NCBI RefSeq assembly: GCF_013256425.1
Contig: NZ_CP053904.1
Span: 1,984,001 to 2,048,000 of the forward strand
Direction: 5' to 3'
Origin: Hymenobacter sp. BRD67
GTDB taxonomy: Bacteria; Bacteroidota; Bacteroidia; Cytophagales; Hymenobacteraceae
DNA length: 64,000 nt
Shown: piece by piece, positions 63,235 through 64,000 of the stretch
Layout of the letters: every line of letters starts with the position of its first letter
Numbering within the stretch: position 1 is the first letter of the stretch
The notes under the pieces: model-generated
Seen by the model: the letters and a program-made list of their open reading frames with translations, nothing else
What the model was told of the DNA's origin: nothing
The model's database searches: none
Made by a program: the position numbers and the translations under genes

Positions 63235-63954
63235 ATGCGCTTTCACTGCCTCCAACACTTACCCGACGAAGGCCCTGGCTACGCCGCCGAGTGGCTGGCC
63301 GCACACGGCCACACGCTTAACTACACGCGGCTGTTTGAACCAAATCCAATTTTTCCGGCGCTGGCGGAGTTCGATGGGCTGCTGATTCTAGGCGGGGCAA
63401 TGAGTGTGCACGAAGAGGCCGAATTTCCCTGGCTGGTGGCGGAGAAAGCCTTTTTGCGCGAAGCATTGCGGGCGGGGAAAATTACGCTGGCCATTTGCCT
63501 GGGGGCACAACTGGTGGCGCAGGCGCTGGGTGGTGAGGTGCATCGCAATCCGGCGCCGGAAATCGGGTTCTGGACGGTGCGCTTTTCGGCCAAAGCGCTC
63601 ACCCACCCGCTGCTGCGCGGCTGGCCCGACAAAGCCACCGTACTGCACTGGCACGTCGATACCTTCACGGTGCCGCCGGGGGCGGTGCGGGTGGGTATGT
63701 CGGCAGGCTGCGCGGCGCAGGGCTACGTGTGGGGCGACGGCATTATCGGCCTCCAGTTTCACCCCGAAATGACGGAGGAGATGGTGGAGAAATTAATTAA
63801 TTTCGAAAACCATGAAGAAGCCGAAGAACAGGAATTTGTGCAAACGGCCGCGCAGATTCGCAGCAAATTAAAATCGGTGTGGAAGGGCCGAATACTAATT
63901 GAGCAACTGCTGAAAAATATGGTGGCGTTGCACGAGTCTGAAACCGGCCTTTAG
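63235..63954 (+). CDS. Class I glutamine amidotransferase family protein
   Basis: The 239-residue protein has a GATase1 fold: FDGLLILGGAMSVHEEAEF, the nucleophile Cys88 in ITLAICLGAQLVAQALGG, and the His-Glu pair in GLQFHPEMTEEM. It resembles the stand-alone GMP-synthase-like (YfeJ/GuaA-type) amidotransferases without a synthase domain. The true acceptor is unknown. The C-terminal 40 residues are helical and charged. It follows guaA but is not its subunit, since that GuaA is already fused. Confidence 0.82.
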   Translation: MRFHCLQHLPDEGPGYAAEWLAAHGHTLNYTRLFEPNPIFPALAEFDGLLILGGAMSVHEEAEFPWLVAEKAFLREALRAGKITLAICLGAQLVAQALGGEVHRNPAPEIGFWTVRFSAKALTHPLLRGWPDKATVLHWHVDTFTVPPGAVRVGMSAGCAAQGYVWGDGIIGLQFHPEMTEEMVEKLINFENHEEAEEQEFVQTAAQIRSKLKSVWKGRILIEQLLKNMVALHESETGL

Positions 63955-63968
63955 CTGCCAGTCTACCC

Positions 63969-63998
63969 TCAAAATCCCTTCGGTAGCTCAATCCCTTT
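63969..63998 (-). CDS. Possible C-terminal end of a minus-strand gene cut by the window edge
   Basis: A frame entering from the right edge on the minus strand reads KGIELPKGF then TGA at 63969-63971. It would be convergent with the amidotransferase gene, 14 bp away. With only nine residues visible, identity cannot be judged. Confidence 0.3.
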   Translation of the reverse strand, partial: KGIELPKGF

Positions 63999-64000
63999 AA

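Noticed and set aside
1..64000. CRISPR arrays, prophage or integrative elements
   Set aside because: No direct-repeat arrays, integrase, phage structural genes or tRNA attachment sites were seen; the only mobile element is the IS1-like copy.

Overview
The window reads as a chromosomal segment of a Bacteroidota bacterium, most likely Hymenobacteraceae (Hymenobacter-like). The reasons are high-GC coding with few Shine-Dalgarno sites, repeated TAnnTTTG -7 promoter elements, a type IX secretion (CHU_C-type) surface protein, many secreted peptidases and lipoproteins, DUF885, DUF2805 and DUF6056 genes, and several families of short intergenic palindromes. The genus is inferred from style and gene content, not from a marker match.

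Layout. 0-5.5 kb: xseB, a stand-alone H-NOX sensor, an ECF sigma/anti-sigma pair, an aldehyde dehydrogenase and a YdcF-type envelope protein. 5.5-24 kb: DUF885, M28, M1 and M17 peptidases, a secreted NucA-like nuclease, a HIT protein fused to a NuiA-like nuclease-inhibitor domain, greA with a terminator in its leader, rsmA, a 2-hydroxyacid dehydrogenase and pdxA. 24-30.6 kb: a decayed HigBA module, then the lipid/ribosome block DUF177-rpmF-plsX-fabH-efp-accB-accC. 30.6-34.6 kb: two paralogous lipoproteins around a Uma2 nuclease, an IS1-family element and ffh. 34.7-49.5 kb: a pseudaminic-acid surface glycan locus (GT4, pseB, pseC, aldo/keto reductase, SDR, SpsF-type cytidylyltransferase, pseG-pseH fusion, pseI, glycosyltransferase-like protein, deacetylase-like protein, flippase) with a T9SS protein on the other strand. 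49.5-51.3 kb: kaiC-kaiB. 51.6-59.2 kb: DUF2805, APC permease, and a second sugar block (DUF6056, Gfo/Idh/MocA, DegT, GT2) behind ftsE. 59.2-64 kb: small proteins, an FSA-type transaldolase, the SRP RNA, guaA and a class I glutamine amidotransferase.

Twelve genes, including plsX and ftsE, are broken by single-base deletions, mostly in short C/G runs. Every one is repaired by adding one base and none needs a base removed. The simplest reading is a systematic under-call in the assembly. These genes are annotated as full length with the break position given.

The most interesting points are: a secreted ββα-Me nuclease about 3 kb from a HIT-NuiA fusion that keeps the inhibitor's metal-bridging residues; a KaiBC pair whose KaiC has Pro at the second phosphosite and no C-terminal tail; a GraL-like terminator in the greA leader; a HigBA module with an amber codon in the toxin; and a dense set of palindromic repeats, one of which supplies the stop codon of a gene.
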